Below are positions 22,464 to 23,586 of a stretch of DNA of 23,586 nucleotides, in pieces. The notes beneath the pieces are model-generated. The model worked only from the letters and a program-made list of their open reading frames with translations. It was not told where the DNA came from and did not search any database. Location of the stretch: NCBI GenBank assembly GCA_964545715.1, contig CAZJHX010000163.1:1-23586 (forward strand). The letters run 5' to 3'. Made by a program: the position numbers and the translations under genes. Numbering within the stretch: position 1 is the first letter of the stretch; every line of letters starts with the position of its first letter. Source of the stretch: CAZJHX01 sp964545715. Lineage in GTDB: Bacteria > Myxococcota_A > UBA9042 > GCA-2863065.

Positions 22464-23535
22464 CGCCCTTCTGGTTGTCGCCGCGATCGGGTGCGGCGAC
22501 GACGGCGACTCCACTCCTGCGCCCGAGCCGCCACACGTGCACGAGCGCGACGCCGGGTTCACCGCTGTGTGGGCCGAGTTTCTGACCGTCGATGAAGCGC
22601 GCGCGGCCTTTCCTCTGCTGCATCCGCATGGGGTGGCGCTGAACATGGCGTGGCCGTCGGTAAAAGCGGAGGACGCGGAGCTCTACGAGCTGGCGCGCGC
22701 GGGCGAGGCCGAAGGGGTGCCGGTGCGCCCATGGCTGCTGCTGCCGGAGGACGAGGGCTACTGGCCCGGATCGACCAACGCCGAGGCGTTTGCGGCGCTG
22801 GCGCGACAGGTCATGGACCGCTGGGACAGCGAGGGCCTGGAGCCGACCTGGCTGATCGTGGACATGGAGCTGCGCTTCGATCGCGCGATTGAGCTGCAGA
22901 GCAAGCTGGAGGGCGAGCTCAACGTCCTGGAGTTTGTGGAGTTCTTCAAGGCCGGGATCGATGAGACCCAGTTCGCCGCCGCAACCCAGACGTACAAAGC
23001 GCTCGTAGACGAGGCCCATGAGCGGGGCTGGAAGGTGCTGCTGACCACGCTGCCCAACGTGCTGGACGACTACGAGGACGGCGACGACACCATCCGCCAG
23101 GCGCTGGGTACGCCGATCGACGGCGTGGACTGGGATCTCATGACGTTTCAGGCGTACACGACCCTGATGAGCGGCATCTTTGCCGGGGTGCTGGAGGGCA
23201 AGACGCTGACGTCCTACATGGTCTACGACTACGCCAAGTCAGCGCAGGAGCTGTTTGGAGACAAGGCCGGGCTGGACCTGGGCCTGACCAGCGCGGGCGT
23301 CACGGACACGCCCGTGTACCAAACCGCGGCGGAGCTGACGGCGGACATCGAAGCGGGGCACGCCGCCGGGATCCCGGCCGACCGGATCAACGTCTACAAC
23401 CTGGAGGGGATGCTGAACTCCAGCGCCCCCGAAGACTGGCTGAAGCCGCCCGCCGAGAGCCCTGCCGCGCCCCCCGAAGACGAAGGGACCCCGGCCATAC
23501 GCCAGCTGATCAAAACGCTGGACGCGACCGGCTAG
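22438..23535 (+). CDS. Lipoprotein with TIM-barrel-like fold, unknown hydrolase-like family
   Basis: This 365-residue protein starts with an ATG that overlaps the last 26 bp of the lipase gene. That start gives a clean lipoprotein signal (VVAAIGC, Cys19), whereas the earlier in-frame start at 22357 adds unrelated sequence. The body alternates strands and helices as in a TIM barrel. Strand-end motifs typical of glycoside hydrolases are HGVALNMAWPS (64-74), VRPWLLLPEDEG (96-107), LIVDMELR (139-146), VLLTTLPN (200-207), DWDLMTFQAY (231-240) and INVYNLEGM (317-325). Acidic residues at D142, E144 and D233 are candidates for the active site. I cannot place it in a named family. Close linkage suggests a shared surface role with the lipase. 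Confidence 0.75.
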   Translation: MTWLLKAFSALLVVAAIGCGDDGDSTPAPEPPHVHERDAGFTAVWAEFLTVDEARAAFPLLHPHGVALNMAWPSVKAEDAELYELARAGEAEGVPVRPWLLLPEDEGYWPGSTNAEAFAALARQVMDRWDSEGLEPTWLIVDMELRFDRAIELQSKLEGELNVLEFVEFFKAGIDETQFAAATQTYKALVDEAHERGWKVLLTTLPNVLDDYEDGDDTIRQALGTPIDGVDWDLMTFQAYTTLMSGIFAGVLEGKTLTSYMVYDYAKSAQELFGDKAGLDLGLTSAGVTDTPVYQTAAELTADIEAGHAAGIPADRINVYNLEGMLNSSAPEDWLKPPAESPAAPPEDEGTPAIRQLIKTLDATG

Positions 23536-23566
23536 TGGTCGAGGTCGGAAATTCGTTCCTACCCGC

Positions 23567-23586
23567 GCGGCGACGCCGTTCGCCGC
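23567..23586 (+). terminator. Possible stem of a terminator at the right edge (cut by window end)
   Basis: A 7-bp perfect inverted repeat (GCGGCGA/TCGCCGC, loop CGCCGT) lies 31 bp after the stop of the TIM-barrel lipoprotein gene and reaches the last base of the window. Whether a U-tract follows cannot be seen, so this may also be a generic palindrome. Confidence 0.3.

Overview
This window is high-GC and densely packed with genes. It fits a member of the former Deltaproteobacteria, most likely Myxococcota or the Bradymonadia. The signs are a MYXO-CTERM-like C-terminal anchor, a MopE-like Asp-rich metal-binding motif inside a membrane enzyme, many lipoproteins with long Asp/Pro linkers, and the mix of an EtfD-type Fe-S oxidoreductase with secreted hydrolases. 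I see no tRNA, rRNA, CRISPR array, insertion sequence or phage gene, and no gene-free stretch longer than about 160 bases. The lineage is an inference from gene style, not from a marker gene.

Left part (1-13300, all minus strand, so transcription runs right to left). In order these are: a Cys-rich lipoprotein; a GT-C-type membrane protein; a DJ-1/PfpI protein; a small outer-membrane barrel protein; a membrane-anchored alkaline-phosphatase-superfamily enzyme; an EtfD-like membrane Fe-S oxidoreductase; a small Ig-like-fold exported protein; a glucoamylase-like (GH15-like) surface enzyme; a GMC flavoprotein; its Tat-exported partner subunit; and the first codons of one more exported protein at the left edge. 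Several junctions overlap (GTGA, ATGA) or are only 2-12 bp apart, so most of these genes are probably co-transcribed.

Middle part. A LysM-MepA murein endopeptidase runs on the plus strand (13404-14675, probably really to 14824 because of a frameshift at paired poly-C tracts). It converges on a minus-strand operon (19902-14833) of glutamate dehydrogenase, a large membrane protein of unknown function and an Ntn-hydrolase of the choloylglycine hydrolase/penicillin acylase family. The three genes are separated by only 1-2 bp.

Right part (19980-23535, plus strand). Three consecutive lipoprotein genes encode a thioredoxin-fold protein, a lipase and a TIM-barrel-like protein. The thioredoxin-fold protein is the highlight of the window. 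Its reading frame is interrupted by a TGA exactly where the first cysteine of the CxxC active site belongs. The same frame then continues through the rest of the thioredoxin fold, and a 6-bp hairpin with a GGUC loop lies 19 nt after the TGA. I read this as a selenocysteine (UxxC) lipoprotein with a bacterial SECIS element; a standard gene caller would truncate it or split it in two.
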